This document shows positions 23,119-32,274 of a stretch of DNA of 64,000 nucleotides, in pieces. Numbering within the stretch: position 1 is the stretch's first letter; each line of letters opens with the position of its first letter. Location of the stretch: the NCBI GenBank assembly GCA_900770725.1, contig CAAGLL010000027.1, positions 1-64,000 on the forward strand, written 5' to 3'. The notes under the pieces were generated by a model. It saw only the letters and a program-made list of their open reading frames with translations. It was not told the origin of the DNA and did no database searches. The stretch comes from an uncultured Succinivibrio sp. (lineage in GTDB: Bacteria > Pseudomonadota > Gammaproteobacteria > Enterobacterales > Succinivibrionaceae). The position numbers were made by a program, and so were the translations under genes.

Positions 23119-23268
23119 CGCCTGATTTCAAAATCCTCGCCGGGGGCAAGCGGAGCGGAATCGAGCATAGCACAGCGAAAATCGCCCTGTTGCGGGTTTT
23201 CCACGCCGCGGCGGCGGACATCATGCGTTTGGTAAAATGCCATTCCAGCAGATAAGCGAGGCAGCGTG

Positions 23269-25926
23269 ATGGAAACAGGGGATCAGCACAGCAAGGGACA
23301 GGACGCCGAGGCGCTCATGGAAGGCTCGACCCCCATGATGAAGCAGTACCTGGAGGTCAAGGCCAAGTACCCCGACACCCTGGTCTTCTACCGCCTGGGC
23401 GACTTCTACGAGATGTTCTACGACGACGCGGTCAAGGCATCGCGCCTCTTGAACCTCACGCTCACCCGCCGCGGCACCAACAACGGCAAGCCGATCCCGC
23501 TGGCAGGCGTCCCCTTCCACGCCGTGGACAACTACGTGGCCCGCCTCATCCGCATGGGCGAGTCGGTCGTCATCTGCGAGCAGAACGAGGAGCCCGGCAA
23601 GGGCAAGGTCAAGATCTTCACGCGCAAGATCTCCCGCATCATCACCCCCGGCACCGCCACCGACGACGGCATCGCCCCCGACCGCGAGGACAACCTCATC
23701 GCCTGCGTCTGCCGCGGCAAGGCCTACTACGGGCTGGCCGCGCTCTCGCTGGGCTCCGGGCGCTTCACCACCACCATCGCCGCAACCGGGCGCGAGGTCA
23801 GGCTCTTCCTCGATCGCGCCAGCCCCGCCGAGGTGGTCTGCCCCGAGGAGTTTAAGGAGGATGATCTCTTCGAGGGGATCGCAAGCCGCAAGCGCATCCC
23901 GGCCTGGAACTTCGAGCCTGCCACGTGCTACAGGCTCTTGTGCTCGCAGTTTGGCACCCAGAGCCTCTTCGGGTTTGGCGTCGAGGATCTCGAGGACGGG
24001 ATCTGCGCCGCAGGCGCCCTGCTCGCCTATGTGAAGACCACCCAGTCGGGGCCCATGGCCCATGTCCGCTCGCTGCGCCGCGACGACAGCGGCTCGTGCG
24101 TGCTCTTAGACCGCACCGCCCAGCGCAACCTCGAGCTCTTCGAGAACCTGCGCGGCGGCAGCGAGGGGACGCTGGTCTCGGTGCTCGACCGCTGCGCGAC
24201 CGCTATGGGCTCGCGCGCCCTGCGCCGCATGATCGCGCAGCCCTTGCGCAACAGCGACGAGGCCAACGCCAGGCTCGACATAGTGGGCGCGCTTATCGAG
24301 GCTGGATTGGGAAAGCTGCCCTCCCTCCTGGCCGAGGCCGGGGATCTCGAGCGCGTCGGCGCCCGCATCGGGCTAGGCACCTCAAGGCCCAAGGACATGA
24401 TGGTGCTGCGCTCGGCGCTCGCCGCCGCCCCGCAGATCAAGGCCGAGCTCGAGGCCGCTGGCGCGGAGGCGCTCAAGGGGGCCGCCGAGGGGATAGTCCC
24501 GCTCCCCGACGTGCTCGATCTATTAAATCGCGCCATCGCCGAGGTGCCATCGACCTTCATCCGCGACGGCGGGGTCATCGCCGACGGGTACAGCGAGGAG
24601 CTCGACTCGCTGCGCGCATTGATGTCAGGAAGCGGCGACATGCTCGCCAAGCTTGAGGCAAAGGAGCGCGAGGAGACCGGGATCCAGGCCTTGCGCGTAG
24701 GCTTCAACTCGGTCTCGGGCTACTACATCGAGATGCCGAGGTCCCAGGGCGCCAACGCCCCGGAGCGCTACCACCGCAAGCAGACCCTGAAGAACGTCGA
24801 GCGCTACACCACCCCCGAGCTGCGCGAGCTTGAGGAAAAGGCGCTCAACGCCAAGGAGCGCTCGCTCGAGCTTGAAAAGGAGCTCTACGACGATCTGCTC
24901 GTAAAGCTGCGCGGGAGGCTCGAGGGGATCACCGCGCTCGCCTCCGCGCTCTCCAACATAGACGCGCTCGCGTCATTTGCGGCAGTCTCCGACGAGCACG
25001 GCTACGTGCGCCCGGAGCTCTCCTCTGGATCCGAGATAGAGATCCGCGAGGGCCGCCACCCGGTCATCGAGACACTGACCTCAAGGCCCTTCGTCTCAAA
25101 CAGCCTTTCGATGGGGCAGAAGCGCCTTGCCGTGATCACCGGCCCCAACATGGGCGGCAAGTCCACCTTCATGCGCCAGGCCGCGATCATCTGCATCATG
25201 GCCAAGGCCGGCTGCTTCGTCCCCGCCGCCGCGGCGCGCATCGGCGACATCGACAGGATCTTCACGAGGATCGGGGCCTCTGACGATCTGGTCTCAGGCA
25301 GGTCCACCTTCATGGTCGAGATGGAGGAGGCTGCGGCCATCCTCAACAACGCCACCCAGAAGTCGCTCGTGATCATGGACGAGATCGGGCGCGGCACCAG
25401 CGCGGTCGAGGGCGAGGCCCTCGCGCAAGCCATCGCCTGCTACCTGGTCGAGCGCTCGCGCTGCATCGCGCTCTTCTCGACCCACTACGCGGGGATCTCG
25501 GATCTCTCAAAGGCCCGCCCCGACGTGCTGAGCCTGTGCTTCAAGGCCGAGGAGTCCGGCGGTCGCATCGTCTTCCTCTACCACGCAAGCGAGGGCAGCC
25601 AGCAGTACTCCTACGCCCTGGAGGTGGCAAAGCTTGCAGGGCTCCCGGGCGAGGCGCTCGCCTGGGCCCGCGCTCAGATCGGAAGCCGCGGCAGGCAGCC
25701 ATCTGCCGCGCAGCAGGGAACGCAAACCCAGGAGGTCGCGGCTGCAGCGGATGCAGGAGAAGCCGCGGCCGTGCAGGTGCCCCCGGCGAAGGTGGTTGAG
25801 AAGCTCATGAAGCCCAAGGCCTTTTGCGAACTCTTGGGAGAGGACGTCAACTCGATGACCCCGCTTCAGGCCTTGAACGAGCTCTCGCGCCTCCATGACT
25901 TGGCGCGCTCCGAGGACGGCGAATAA
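23269..25926 (+). CDS. mutS: DNA mismatch repair protein MutS
   Basis: MutS recognises mismatches and recruits MutL. The 885 residues show the mismatch-recognition domain with the GDFYEMFYDDA Phe-X-Glu motif (near residue 46), connector and lever domains, and the ABC-type ATPase with Walker A TGPNMGGKST, Walker B VIMDEIGRGTS and a C-terminal dimerisation tail. The ATG at 23269 is chosen because GAGG lies 7 bases upstream; a GTG one codon earlier is possible. It is divergent from recA and convergent with rpoS. Confidence 0.98.
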   Translation: METGDQHSKGQDAEALMEGSTPMMKQYLEVKAKYPDTLVFYRLGDFYEMFYDDAVKASRLLNLTLTRRGTNNGKPIPLAGVPFHAVDNYVARLIRMGESVVICEQNEEPGKGKVKIFTRKISRIITPGTATDDGIAPDREDNLIACVCRGKAYYGLAALSLGSGRFTTTIAATGREVRLFLDRASPAEVVCPEEFKEDDLFEGIASRKRIPAWNFEPATCYRLLCSQFGTQSLFGFGVEDLEDGICAAGALLAYVKTTQSGPMAHVRSLRRDDSGSCVLLDRTAQRNLELFENLRGGSEGTLVSVLDRCATAMGSRALRRMIAQPLRNSDEANARLDIVGALIEAGLGKLPSLLAEAGDLERVGARIGLGTSRPKDMMVLRSALAAAPQIKAELEAAGAEALKGAAEGIVPLPDVLDLLNRAIAEVPSTFIRDGGVIADGYSEELDSLRALMSGSGDMLAKLEAKEREETGIQALRVGFNSVSGYYIEMPRSQGANAPERYHRKQTLKNVERYTTPELRELEEKALNAKERSLELEKELYDDLLVKLRGRLEGITALASALSNIDALASFAAVSDEHGYVRPELSSGSEIEIREGRHPVIETLTSRPFVSNSLSMGQKRLAVITGPNMGGKSTFMRQAAIICIMAKAGCFVPAAAARIGDIDRIFTRIGASDDLVSGRSTFMVEMEEAAAILNNATQKSLVIMDEIGRGTSAVEGEALAQAIACYLVERSRCIALFSTHYAGISDLSKARPDVLSLCFKAEESGGRIVFLYHASEGSQQYSYALEVAKLAGLPGEALAWARAQIGSRGRQPSAAQQGTQTQEVAAAADAGEAAAVQVPPAKVVEKLMKPKAFCELLGEDVNSMTPLQALNELSRLHDLARSEDGE

Positions 25927-25985
25927 GATGCAAGCCAAGGCTGCCATGGGCATCTTAGGTTCAATCTGAAGTTTTCTTTGAGTGG

Positions 25986-26016
25986 ATCCCCCGGGGCGGA
26001 CGCCCCGGGGGATTTT
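25986..26016 (+). terminator. terminator between mutS and rpoS
   Basis: ATCCCCCGGGGCG (25986-25998) and its complement CGCCCCGGGGGAT (26001-26013) form a very stable stem followed by TTT on the plus strand, about 60 bases after the mutS stop. The rpoS stop codon lies just beyond, so both converging genes may use it. Confidence 0.85.
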
Positions 26017-26018
26017 CG

Positions 26019-26984
26019 TCAGTGGTCGCTGTCGTCCGAGAGGGCGGAGGCGTCGATGCCGTTCTCCTCGCACAGCTTGCGGAGGTTCCTTAAGATCTCG
26101 TTTTGGATCTGGCGCACGCGCTCGCGGGTCAGGTTGATCTTCGCGCCGACGTCCTCGAGGGTCATGACCTCGGCCCCGCCAAGCCCGAAGCGGTTGAGCA
26201 CCACCAGGCGCTGCTTCTCGTCAAGCCCCCGGAACCACTTCCTGATGATCGAGACGAGCTCGTGGCGGTCCATCGACTTCGTGGGGGTCGCGATCGAGTT
26301 GTCAGGCAGGATGTCCATGATCGACATCTCGCGGTCGTCGTCCCCTCCGTAGAGGGTGTTCGAGACCTGGGTCGTGCCGTCTGAGAGCTGCATGAGCTTG
26401 CGCACGTGGCTTGAATCCTTGTTCGCCGCCTTGGCGATCTGCCCCACCGAGATGTCGTCGGTCTGCAGCTCGTCGGCCAGGCGCTTGCGGATGCGCTTGT
26501 AGGAGTTGATCTCCTTGACGATGTGCACGGGCAGCCTGATCATGCGCGACTGGCTGATGATCGCCTGCTCGATGCTCTGGCGGATCCACCATGTCGCGTA
26601 GGTCGAGAACCGAAAGCCGCGGTCGGGATCGAACTTCTCGACTGCGTGGATCAGCCCGAGGTTGCCCTCCTCGATGAGATCGAGCATCGGCACGCCGCGC
26701 ATGCGGTAGTCCTTGCAGATGTTGACCACCAGCCTCAAGTTCGAGGTGATCATGGTGTCGATGGCCTTGCGGTCGTTCTGGCGCGCCTTGCGGCCGATCT
26801 CTATCTCCTGCTCCGGCGTGAGCAGCGGATATTTGCGGATCGAGCTGAAGTAGGCCGACAGCAGGTCATCGCCGCCACCTTTTCCGCGCCCGGATCCCCG
26901 GTTTTCTTCCGCGCCTTCCCCGTCCTGCACTTCCTCGGCAGACGGATCCTCCACAGGCTCGGGCGGACGCTTGTATTTCTTCAT
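26019..26984 (-). CDS. rpoS: RNA polymerase sigma-S factor
   Basis: RpoS directs the stationary-phase and general stress regulon. The 321 residues contain region 1.2 (DLLSAYFSSIRKYPLLTPEQE), region 2 with DLIEEGNLGLIHAVEKFD and FSTYATWWIRQ, region 3, and region 4 with the recognition helix near LTRERVRQIQ. Its N terminus is Pro/Glu/Gly-rich. RpoS rather than RpoD is indicated by the short length, the lack of the 1.1 and non-conserved regions, and the position after nlpD and opposite mutS. Confidence 0.95.
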   Translation of the reverse strand: MKKYKRPPEPVEDPSAEEVQDGEGAEENRGSGRGKGGGDDLLSAYFSSIRKYPLLTPEQEIEIGRKARQNDRKAIDTMITSNLRLVVNICKDYRMRGVPMLDLIEEGNLGLIHAVEKFDPDRGFRFSTYATWWIRQSIEQAIISQSRMIRLPVHIVKEINSYKRIRKRLADELQTDDISVGQIAKAANKDSSHVRKLMQLSDGTTQVSNTLYGGDDDREMSIMDILPDNSIATPTKSMDRHELVSIIRKWFRGLDEKQRLVVLNRFGLGGAEVMTLEDVGAKINLTRERVRQIQNEILRNLRKLCEENGIDASALSDDSDH

Positions 26985-27034
26985 ATTTGTCTGATGTTTT
27001 TAATGTAGTTCTTATAATTCAGCGACGCGCCGCT

Positions 27035-28240
27035 TCAGCGGGGCAGATAGCCCAGCGGGTTGACCGACTTGCCGCGGTACCTGATCTCAAAGTGCAGGTT
27101 CACGCGGTCGGAATCGGTGGATCCCATCTTCGCAACGCTCTGGCCGCGCTTGACCTTCTGGCCCTCGCGCACCAGCAGCGAGTCATTGTGGGCGTACGCC
27201 GACAAGTATTCGTTGTCGTGGTTGATGATAACAAGATTTCCGTATCCGCGCAGGGCGTTGCCGGCATAGACCACCTGGCCGTCGGCCGCCGCCATGACGT
27301 TCTGGCCGCGCGAGCCCGCGATGTCGATGCCCTTGTTGCCGTTCTCGTTGAGGCTGAAGCTGCGGATCACCTTGCCGCTGGCAGGCCACATCCAGGTCAC
27401 GCCGCCGGCGCTGCGGGTGCGCCCGGCCGTGACTGGCGTGGTGGCGGCCACGGCCTCGCCCTGCTGGGGCTGGGATGCCTGGCCCTTGTCCTGCTGGGCC
27501 TTGCCGCCGCCCTCGACCGTGGTCTGGGTGCCGTTGGGGCCGCTTACCGTGACCTTGCGCGAGACCACGGTGTCAGTGACGGTGCCCGCCTGGACGCCTG
27601 CGACCGGGACCACCTGCTGCTCCGAGCGCGAGGTGGCGCGGCGGGCGTCAGGATCCTCGATGGTCAGCACCTGCCCAGGCACCAGGCGGTAGGGGGCCTG
27701 GAGGTTGTTGACGCGCACTATGGCAGAAGGCGGGATCCCGGTTGCGCGCGAGACTGAGCTTAAGTTGTCGCCCTGCTTCACGGTGTAGGAGCCGCTCTGG
27801 CTTGAGGCGCTCTGGGCGCTGCCGCCGATGTGGATAATCTGCCCCGTCTTGATGTTGTAAGGGGGGTCGATGCCGTTGTCCTGGGCCAGCGACTTGTAGT
27901 TCTGGCCGTACCTGAAGGCGATCGAGAAGAGCGTGTCGCCCTGCTGCACCACGTAATCGGTAGCTGAGGCGCTCTGCACGGAAGTCGCATTGCCGCCTGA
28001 GGCCTGCTCCTGGAAGGAGCGGTGGACGTTCACCGTGCGGTTTATGACGCGCGGCCGCGACTGGCGCTGCTGCACCACGGCCTGGCGCTGGGCCATGGGA
28101 TCGGCCTTGGCGTCCACGACCTGGGCGTTCATGCTGTCGCCTGAGCAGGCTGAGAGCGAGGCGACCGCGCAGGCGAGCGCCAGCGCGGAGAACTGCGTGA
28201 AATTCCTCTTGAAGTTAGAAAACAAGCTTGTAGACGACAT
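27035..28240 (-). CDS. nlpD: NlpD lipoprotein, amidase activator with LysM and degenerate LytM domains
   Basis: NlpD activates AmiC-type amidases for daughter-cell separation. The ATG at 28240 gives 401 residues with a lipoprotein signal ending LSAC (Cys32). Two LysM repeats (YVVQQGDTLFSIAFRYG and YTVKQGDNLSSVSRATG) follow, then a Gln/Thr-rich linker and a C-terminal M23 domain (KGIDIAGSRGQ, AYAHNDSLLV, LHFEIRYRGKSVNPL). As in E. coli NlpD the zinc ligands are incomplete, so it should regulate rather than cut. It is upstream of rpoS and in other bacteria carries rpoS promoters. It overlaps the yqaA-like gene by 26 bases. Confidence 0.95.
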   Translation of the reverse strand: MSSTSLFSNFKRNFTQFSALALACAVASLSACSGDSMNAQVVDAKADPMAQRQAVVQQRQSRPRVINRTVNVHRSFQEQASGGNATSVQSASATDYVVQQGDTLFSIAFRYGQNYKSLAQDNGIDPPYNIKTGQIIHIGGSAQSASSQSGSYTVKQGDNLSSVSRATGIPPSAIVRVNNLQAPYRLVPGQVLTIEDPDARRATSRSEQQVVPVAGVQAGTVTDTVVSRKVTVSGPNGTQTTVEGGGKAQQDKGQASQPQQGEAVAATTPVTAGRTRSAGGVTWMWPASGKVIRSFSLNENGNKGIDIAGSRGQNVMAAADGQVVYAGNALRGYGNLVIINHDNEYLSAYAHNDSLLVREGQKVKRGQSVAKMGSTDSDRVNLHFEIRYRGKSVNPLGYLPR

Positions 28241-28847
28241 AGAAGAGCACCAGTAGGACGATTGCCCAGCCGATGTAGTCGATGTAGCGGCGGATGGCCT
28301 TCTCCATCCTCTCGCCGCCCCACGCAATCACCCCGGCCTCGAGGTAGAACCTCAGGCCGCGGCCGACTATGGACACCGGCACGAAGAAGAATATCGAGAG
28401 CATGCCCGCGCTTCCGGTGCGCGCGACGCTCTCGGCCGCCATGACGCCGCAGGTGACCGCGATGATCTTGTAGGGGATCGGGGTGAAGGCCCCGATGAAG
28501 ACCATCAGCACGCCGTAGCGCATGGTGAACCAGCCGCGCACGGTTTCCATGTTCGCGGTCTGGTGGAAGTACTCGATGAGATCCTTGATCCATGGATCGT
28601 AGATGAAATACCCCAGGTAGTAGCCGCAGACGGCGCCGGCGATGGAGGCCATGACGGTGATGAGCGCATAGCGGTAGGCGCGCTTGGGCGAGGCCAGGCA
28701 CATCGGGGCGAGCATGACGTCAGGCGGGATCGGCCAGAACACCGACTCGCAGAAGCTGTCTGCGACGAGGAACCAGGATGCCTTGGGGTGCTTTGCAAGC
28801 TTAATGCAAAGCTCGTAGATGTACGAAAAGAAACTTAATGCCTTCAT
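28215..28847 (-). CDS. YqaA/DedA-type VTT-domain membrane protein
   Basis: This 210-residue inner membrane protein starts at ATG 28847; the longer open frame adds non-family residues. It resembles the YqaA branch of the DedA/SNARE-associated family, with SFCESVFWPIPPDVMLAP, the GYYLGYFIYDP segment, FTPIPYKIIAV, a re-entrant-type Pro-rich region and several hydrophobic helices. DedA-type proteins are tied to lipid-carrier or phospholipid flipping. The substrate here is unknown. Other gammaproteobacteria also have such a gene next to nlpD. Confidence 0.85.
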   Translation of the reverse strand: MKALSFFSYIYELCIKLAKHPKASWFLVADSFCESVFWPIPPDVMLAPMCLASPKRAYRYALITVMASIAGAVCGYYLGYFIYDPWIKDLIEYFHQTANMETVRGWFTMRYGVLMVFIGAFTPIPYKIIAVTCGVMAAESVARTGSAGMLSIFFFVPVSIVGRGLRFYLEAGVIAWGGERMEKAIRRYIDYIGWAIVLLVLFYVVYKLVF

Positions 28848-28873
28848 GGGATTGTACCGGACAGGTGATGGGT

Positions 28874-29356
28874 TCAGGCACCCTCGAGCAGGCAGACCGC
28901 CTCGCAGGCGATGCCCTCGGAGCGCCCGGTGAAGCCGAGCTTCTCGGTGGTGGTCGCCTTGACGCTCACGCATGAGGCATCGATTCCGAGGTCGGAGGCG
29001 ATGTTGCGCCTCATCTCCTCCTCATAGGGGGCCATCTTGGGAACCTGCGCGATTATCGTCATGTCGGCGTTAGAAACGCGCCAGCCTGCAGCCTTGATCC
29101 TCGAGGCGACGTCGCGCAGGAGCTCGCGGCTGTCGATGCCGAGGAAGCGGTCGTCGCTGTCCGGATAGAGGTGGCCGATGTCGCCCATGGCCAGGGCGCC
29201 CAAGATCGCATCGCACAGCGCGTGCAGCAGCACGTCGCCGTCCGAGTGCGCGACGAGGCAGTGCTCCGAAGGCACCTTGGCCCCGCCGATCACAATGGGC
29301 CCAGCCCCCGTGCCGAAGCGGTGGACGTCAAAGCCGTGGCCGATCCTCATCTTCAT
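28874..29356 (-). CDS. ispF: 2-C-methyl-D-erythritol 2,4-cyclodiphosphate synthase
   Basis: IspF is the fifth step of the MEP isoprenoid pathway. The 160 residues start MKMRIGHGFDVH, with metal ligands Asp10 and His12, and contain SDGDVLLHALCDAILGA. The ATG overlaps the ispD stop (ATGA), so the two are translationally coupled. An alternative ATG two codons on gives the more typical MRIGHGFDVH start. Confidence 0.97.
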   Translation of the reverse strand: MKMRIGHGFDVHRFGTGAGPIVIGGAKVPSEHCLVAHSDGDVLLHALCDAILGALAMGDIGHLYPDSDDRFLGIDSRELLRDVASRIKAAGWRVSNADMTIIAQVPKMAPYEEEMRRNIASDLGIDASCVSVKATTTEKLGFTGRSEGIACEAVCLLEGA

Positions 29357-30030
29357 GTCATGTCTCCCACAAGGGCCTCCGCCAGGGCGAGATCCTGCGG
29401 AAGGGTGATCTTGAAATCGGGGTTCAAGGCCTCGACGAGGCGCGGGCGGTAGCCCGCCGCCTCCATGGCCGACGCGTCGTCGGTGATCTCAAGGCCGCGC
29501 GCACGGGCCTCATCGAGGGCCTTCAAGAGCAGATCCGTCCTGAAGACCTGGGGCGTGAGCGCGCGCCACAGCGCCTTGCGCGGCACCGTGCGCAGGCAGC
29601 GCCCGTCATCCTCGAGCTTGACCGTGTCGGCCATGCGCTGCGCGAGGATCGCCCCGTCGTCGTCCCTGGTGCCCGCATCGAGCACGCGCTTGAGGTCTTC
29701 ATCTGCAAGCAGCGGCCTTGCCGCGTCGTGGACCAGGACATAGGGCGCCTTGCAGCGCCTGAGCCCCGCGATGACGCTCTCAAAGCGCTCGGAGCCGCCT
29801 TCGCAGGCCTCGACCCTGGGGTCGGAGGCGATGGGCAGGGATGCGAAATAGCCGTCATCCCTGCTGATGGGGATTATGACCTTGCGCACCTTGGGGCATT
29901 TCAGGAAGATCCGCGCCGTGCGCTCGAGCACGGGGATCCCCCCGAGCTTCAAGTACTGCTTGGGCACGGCGCCGCCCATGCGGCGCCCCACCCCGGCTGC
30001 GGGGATGACTGCGTCGGCTATCGGCTGCAT
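29353..30030 (-). CDS. ispD: 2-C-methyl-D-erythritol 4-phosphate cytidylyltransferase
   Basis: IspD couples CTP with MEP in isoprenoid synthesis. From the ATG at 30030 it has 225 residues, starting with the nucleotide-binding IPAAGVGRRMGG and including KQYLKLGG, VHDAARPL and ITDDASAME. The open frame runs further upstream, but that part reads as out-of-frame ftsB. It starts 3 bases after ftsB and overlaps ispF. Confidence 0.97.
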   Translation of the reverse strand: MQPIADAVIPAAGVGRRMGGAVPKQYLKLGGIPVLERTARIFLKCPKVRKVIIPISRDDGYFASLPIASDPRVEACEGGSERFESVIAGLRRCKAPYVLVHDAARPLLADEDLKRVLDAGTRDDDGAILAQRMADTVKLEDDGRCLRTVPRKALWRALTPQVFRTDLLLKALDEARARGLEITDDASAMEAAGYRPRLVEALNPDFKITLPQDLALAEALVGDMT

Positions 30031-30032
30031 TC

Positions 30033-30323
30033 TCACCTGGCGGAGCTGCGGTCTGGCTCGATGACCCTGTAGAAGGTCTCGTCGGGCTTGATCATCCCGA
30101 GATCGTTGCGCGCCAGCTCCTCGAGCGTGAGGTTGCCCTGCTGGAGGTCCTCGATCTCGTCCTCGAGGGCCTGGTTGCGCATCGTCAGCTTGTCTGACTT
30201 CGCCTTGGCCTCCGCCACCTGGACGGCGACGTTCTGGTACTGGAGGAAGCCGTTGCGGCCTCCCCACATGTCATAGGCCAGGAAGGCGATGGCGCCGGCG
30301 AGCACAATCCCTAAAAGACGCAT
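30033..30323 (-). CDS. ftsB: cell division protein FtsB
   Basis: FtsB is a bitopic divisome protein that forms the FtsQLB complex. The 96 residues have one N-terminal transmembrane helix (about 3-20), then a coiled coil (about 28-65) and a short periplasmic domain with LARNDLGMIKPDETFY. It lies between pyrG and ispD. The eno gene usually found between pyrG and ftsB in gammaproteobacteria is missing here. Confidence 0.94.
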   Translation of the reverse strand: MRLLGIVLAGAIAFLAYDMWGGRNGFLQYQNVAVQVAEAKAKSDKLTMRNQALEDEIEDLQQGNLTLEELARNDLGMIKPDETFYRVIEPDRSSAR

Positions 30324-30335
30324 CCCACCCTGTCC

Positions 30336-32009
30336 TCAGAGCTTGCCGTCCTGGTATTCCTTGGCCGCGCGGATGAACCCCGTGAAGAGCGGGTGCCCGG
30401 TGCGCGGGTTGGAGGTGAACTCGGGGTGGAACTGCACGCCGATGAACCAGGGGTGGCTCGGGATCTCGATGCACTCGACGAGGCGGTTGTCGGTCGACAT
30501 GCCGGCAACGCGCATGCCCGCCTTCTCGAGATCGCCGATGAGGTTGTTGTTGACCTCGTAGCGGTGGCGGTGGCGCTCGACGATGTCGTCCTTGCCGTAG
30601 AGCTTGCGCACGAGCGTGCCGCTCTTCAAGTGGCACAGCTGGCCGCCGAGCCTCATGGTGCCACCAAGGTCGGACGCGCCGGAGCGCTTTTCGACCTTGC
30701 CGTCCTCGCCCAGCCACTCAGTGATGAGCGCGACGACCGGGTACTTGGTGTCAGGATCGAACTCGGTGGAGTTGGCGCCGGGCATGTTGGCCACGTCGCG
30801 GGCGTACTCGATGATGGCAACCTGCATGCCCAGGCAGATCCCGAGGTAGGGGATCTTGTGCTCGCGCGCGTAGCGCGCGGCCATGACCTTGCCCTCGATG
30901 CCGCGCTTGCCGAAGCCGCCGGGCACCAGGATCGCGTCCAGGCCCTCGAGCACCTCAGTGCCCTTGACCTCGACGTCCTCGGAGTCGATGTACTTGATGT
31001 TGACCGTCAGGCGGTTCTTGAGGCCGCCGTGCTTCAAGGCCTCGTTCACCGACTTGTAGGCGTCGTGGAGCTCCACGTACTTGCCCACCATGCCGATGTT
31101 GACCTCGCCCACGGTGTTGGCCTGCTGGTAGAGCACCTGCTCCCAGTCGGAGAGGTCGGCCTCCGGCACCTTGAAGCCGAAGCGGTCGACGATGAGCTGG
31201 TCGAGGTACTGGGACTTGAGGATGGCCGGGATCTTGTAGATGGAGTCGACGTCCTTGAGGGAGATGACCGCGCGCTCGGGCACGTTGCAGAACATCGCGA
31301 TCTTGTGGCGCTCGTGCGGCGGGATGCTGACCTCGGAGCGGCAGATGAGCACGTCAGGCTGGATGCCGATGGAGAGCAGCTCCTTCACGGAGTGCTGGGT
31401 CGGCTTGGTCTTCACCTCGCCGGAGGTCTTGAGGTACGGAACCAGGGTCAGGTGCATGAACACCGCGTTCTCGCGCCCGATCTCGACGGCCAGCTGGCGG
31501 ATGGCCTCGAGGAACGGCTGGGACTCGATGTCGCCGACCGTGCCCCCGATCTCGACGAGCGTGACGTCATTGCCCTCGGCGCCGTCGATGATCTTCTCCT
31601 TGATGGCGTTGGTAATGTGCGGGATCACCTGTATGGTGGCGCCCAGGTAGTCGCCGCGGCGCTCCTTGCGGATCACCTCGGAGTAGATCCTGCCGGTGGT
31701 GCAGTTGTTCTTGTGCGACATCCTGGCGTGGATGAAGCGCTCGTAGTGGCCGAGATCGAGGTCGGTCTCCGCGCCGTCCTCGGTCACGAACACCTCGCCG
31801 TGCTGGATCGGGCTCATCGTGCCGGGATCGACGTTGATGTAGGGATCAAGCTTGATGATGGTGACCTTGAGCCCGCGGGCCTCGAGCACGGCCGCGAGCG
31901 AGGCGCCGGCGATGCCCTTGCCCAGGGAGGAGACGACGCCTCCCGTGACGAAGATAAGCTTCAATGGCTTCTTGGGCTCAGCGCTCTTTTTCTCGTTGGA
32001 TGACGACAT
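30336..32009 (-). CDS. pyrG: CTP synthase
   Basis: PyrG aminates UTP to CTP. The 557 residues (545 in E. coli) contain the synthetase domain with FVTGGVVSSLGKGIAG near residue 20 and a C-terminal class I glutamine amidotransferase with the nucleophile Cys in GICLGMQ and the His/Glu pair in HPEFTSN. A 13-residue Ser/Lys/Glu-rich N-terminal extension precedes the core. It is downstream of relA, as in E. coli apart from the missing mazEFG. Confidence 0.98.
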   Translation of the reverse strand: MSSSNEKKSAEPKKPLKLIFVTGGVVSSLGKGIAGASLAAVLEARGLKVTIIKLDPYINVDPGTMSPIQHGEVFVTEDGAETDLDLGHYERFIHARMSHKNNCTTGRIYSEVIRKERRGDYLGATIQVIPHITNAIKEKIIDGAEGNDVTLVEIGGTVGDIESQPFLEAIRQLAVEIGRENAVFMHLTLVPYLKTSGEVKTKPTQHSVKELLSIGIQPDVLICRSEVSIPPHERHKIAMFCNVPERAVISLKDVDSIYKIPAILKSQYLDQLIVDRFGFKVPEADLSDWEQVLYQQANTVGEVNIGMVGKYVELHDAYKSVNEALKHGGLKNRLTVNIKYIDSEDVEVKGTEVLEGLDAILVPGGFGKRGIEGKVMAARYAREHKIPYLGICLGMQVAIIEYARDVANMPGANSTEFDPDTKYPVVALITEWLGEDGKVEKRSGASDLGGTMRLGGQLCHLKSGTLVRKLYGKDDIVERHRHRYEVNNNLIGDLEKAGMRVAGMSTDNRLVECIEIPSHPWFIGVQFHPEFTSNPRTGHPLFTGFIRAAKEYQDGKL

Positions 32010-32186
32010 GGATACTCCGCCGAAAAGAATTTCACATAACCCAGCGATTATAGCATAGGGAACTCGTTCCTCCGGGCTGTCAACCGGCCTTGGCGCACGC
32101 TTTGCAAATCGAAGCAGCGATCAACAATATCTTGATAAACAAGAGATTAAAAGGAAGTTCGCGCGGACGCATGAAGGCTTGCGCAT

Positions 32187-32260
32187 CGCCCCCGCGCAAG
32201 GCGGGGGCGGCCCGCGCAGGGCGCGGGCGAAGGCTTTAAAGGAAGGGCGCTGCGCGCCCT
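32187..32260. repeat. three consecutive GC-rich hairpins between relA and pyrG
   Basis: CGCCCCCGC/GCGGGGGCG (32187-32209), CCCGCGC/GCGCGGG (32211-32227) and AGGGCGC/GCGCCCT (32244-32260) are three perfect stems. AAGGCTTTAAAGGAAG lies between the second and third. They sit 15 bases beyond the relA stop codon and probably act as its transcription end. The remaining 32010-32186 stretch holds no gene. Confidence 0.55.
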
Positions 32261-32274
32261 GCCCGCAGGAGAGG

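Noticed and set aside
30393..32003. 536-codon open frame opposite pyrG
   Set aside because: Same low-complexity antisense composition, with no ribosome site or motif. pyrG is clear on the minus strand.
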